A stretch of 6,874 nt of DNA. Origin: an uncultured Chlorobiota bacterium. GTDB taxonomy: Bacteria > Bacteroidota > Kapaibacteriia > OLB7. Each line of letters begins with the position of its first letter. Within the stretch, counting starts at the first letter, position 1. A model generated the notes under the pieces. The model was given only the letters and a program-made list of their open reading frames with translations. It was not told where the DNA came from and did no database searches. Position numbers and translations under genes: made by a program. Of this stretch, positions 6,374 to 6,874 are shown piece after piece. The stretch lies in NCBI GenBank assembly GCA_946481475.1, contig CAMLOB010000205.1, forward strand, positions 1 to 6,874, in the 5' to 3' direction.

Positions 6374-6382
6374 CATACGCTT

Positions 6383-6874
6383 ATGTGGTATCCGTCACAG
6401 CACGCATCAGCAAAAGGGAGAGCTGCACTACTATTCCTGCCGTTGCTGATCTTCGGTTCGGTTGCGCTCTTCGGTCAGACTCGTGATTTCCATACGGAAC
6501 GTCTCATCCTCGACGACGATGCCGGGGACGGCACACGAAACACGCTGACGCTTCAGGTGCCGGGGACAGGACTCGGCTCAGACCGGATGGTCATCTTCCC
6601 GGACGCCGACGGCACGATACCGACTGCGTCCGTGCCGCTGAGTGCCGATCAGATTCTCTTCGGCAATTCTTCCGGACAAATCTCCCAGAGCGCGAATCTG
6701 CTCTGGACCGATGCGACGAGCATTTTCAGTATCGGCGGAGGTCTTTTTACCGTTGATGGAACGAACGGGAACGTCGTCGCGGCCGGAACGATTCAGTCAG
6801 GAAGCTCGATCGTCATCGACGGGACGACGCCGGGAGCCCACGTGCGGACAGGGCCATGGCCGGATGCGCCGGAG
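6383..6874 (+). CDS. Third secreted paralogue, N-terminal 164 residues (3'-truncated by window)
   Basis: The frame is open from ATG 6383 to the last base. The N-terminus aligns without gaps to gene 2 for about 130 residues, including the signal peptide (hydrophobic ALLFLPLLIFGSVALF, probable cleavage in LFG|Q near residue 31), ERLILDD, GDGTRNTLTLQ, IFPDADG, DQILFG and VDGTNGN. After that the two diverge (here AAGTIQSGSSIVIDGTT), which is where the variable centre of the family would begin. The visible mature part contains no Lys or Cys. It has its own leader and ribosome binding site and is separated from gene 2 by a terminator. The C-terminal domain, if present, lies beyond the window. The role is presumed to be the same as gene 2: a secreted fibre-like surface protein. 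Confidence 0.9.
   Translation, partial: MWYPSQHASAKGRAALLFLPLLIFGSVALFGQTRDFHTERLILDDDAGDGTRNTLTLQVPGTGLGSDRMVIFPDADGTIPTASVPLSADQILFGNSSGQISQSANLLWTDATSIFSIGGGLFTVDGTNGNVVAAGTIQSGSSIVIDGTTPGAHVRTGPWPDAPE

Larger units (their letters stand above)
6028..6375 (+). promoter_or_regulatory. Conserved, expanded 5' leader of gene 3
   Basis: The same ordered blocks as in gene 2 occur at 6028-6040, 6052-6069, 6099-6113, 6147-6167, 6180-6194 and 6352-6375. The last is 24 bases identical to 4353-4376. Spacing between the TGTCCG block and the start codon is ~203 bases here against ~101 in gene 2, so about 100 bases have been gained between 6195 and 6340, with smaller changes upstream. Confidence 0.55.
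5839..6382. other. Intergenic region between gene 2 and gene 3 (544 bp)
   Basis: It contains the gene 2 terminator, about 120 bases with weak similarity to the preceding gap (for example GTGATACCGGGTCGGTTC at 5970-5987 resembles 4092-4109), the candidate promoter at 6028, and a leader about 120 bases longer than that of gene 2. I see no gene, tRNA or mobile element in it. A short open frame starting at 6229 runs out of frame into gene 3 and is not called. Confidence 0.7.

Noticed and set aside
6229..6486. 85-codon + strand open frame across the gene 3 start
   Set aside because: It overlaps the signal-peptide region of gene 3 in another frame. Gene 3 is supported by a ribosome binding site and gapless similarity to gene 2; this frame has neither.

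Overview
The window looks like one piece of a tandem family of large, secreted, repeat-rich surface or fibre-like proteins, all on the + strand. The organism is probably a high-GC member of the Bacteroidota/Chlorobiota group. I infer this from the signal peptides, which end in LFSQ/LFGQ as many do in that group, and from protein modules such as LGIGNNAP..LDVNG, LWLANNTN and STPTFGGM that I know from tail-fibre-like surface proteins there. No housekeeping gene, RNA gene, transposase or CRISPR array is present, so the assignment is tentative.

Layout: (1) 2-3949 is the 3' part of a very large gene whose start lies before the window. Its first ~724 residues are 43 consecutive, mostly 17-residue GGxxN repeats of the beta-roll/YadA-head-like type. 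A divergent cap, a fibre-like stalk region and a 120-residue C-terminal domain follow. (2) A strong terminator hairpin (3983-4013) and a 434-bp gap come next, containing a candidate promoter and a long leader. (3) 4384-5838 encodes a complete 484-residue secreted paralogue with the same C-terminal domain but no GGxxN repeats. (4) A second homologous terminator (5870-5903) follows, then a 544-bp gap holding an expanded version of the same leader. (5) 6383 to the window end encodes the first 164 residues of a third paralogue whose N-terminus aligns without gaps to that of gene 2.

Each gene appears to be its own transcription unit. The shared parts are at the edges: leader, ribosome binding site, signal peptide and N-terminal module at one end, and C-terminal domain plus terminator at the other. 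The middles differ. That is the pattern of a family whose displayed centres diversify between conserved export and anchoring or assembly ends.

The most notable observations are these. None of the three predicted mature proteins contains a single lysine or cysteine. The GGxxN units follow a strict neighbour rule, with every Asp-Ser-Asn unit directly preceded by an Arg-bearing unit. A 660-bp, 13-unit higher-order duplication lies inside the repeat region. Two in-frame poly-G tracts of 9 and 8 bases occur in gene 1. The last ~99 bases of genes 1 and 2 are far more alike than the rest of their shared domain, which suggests gene conversion.
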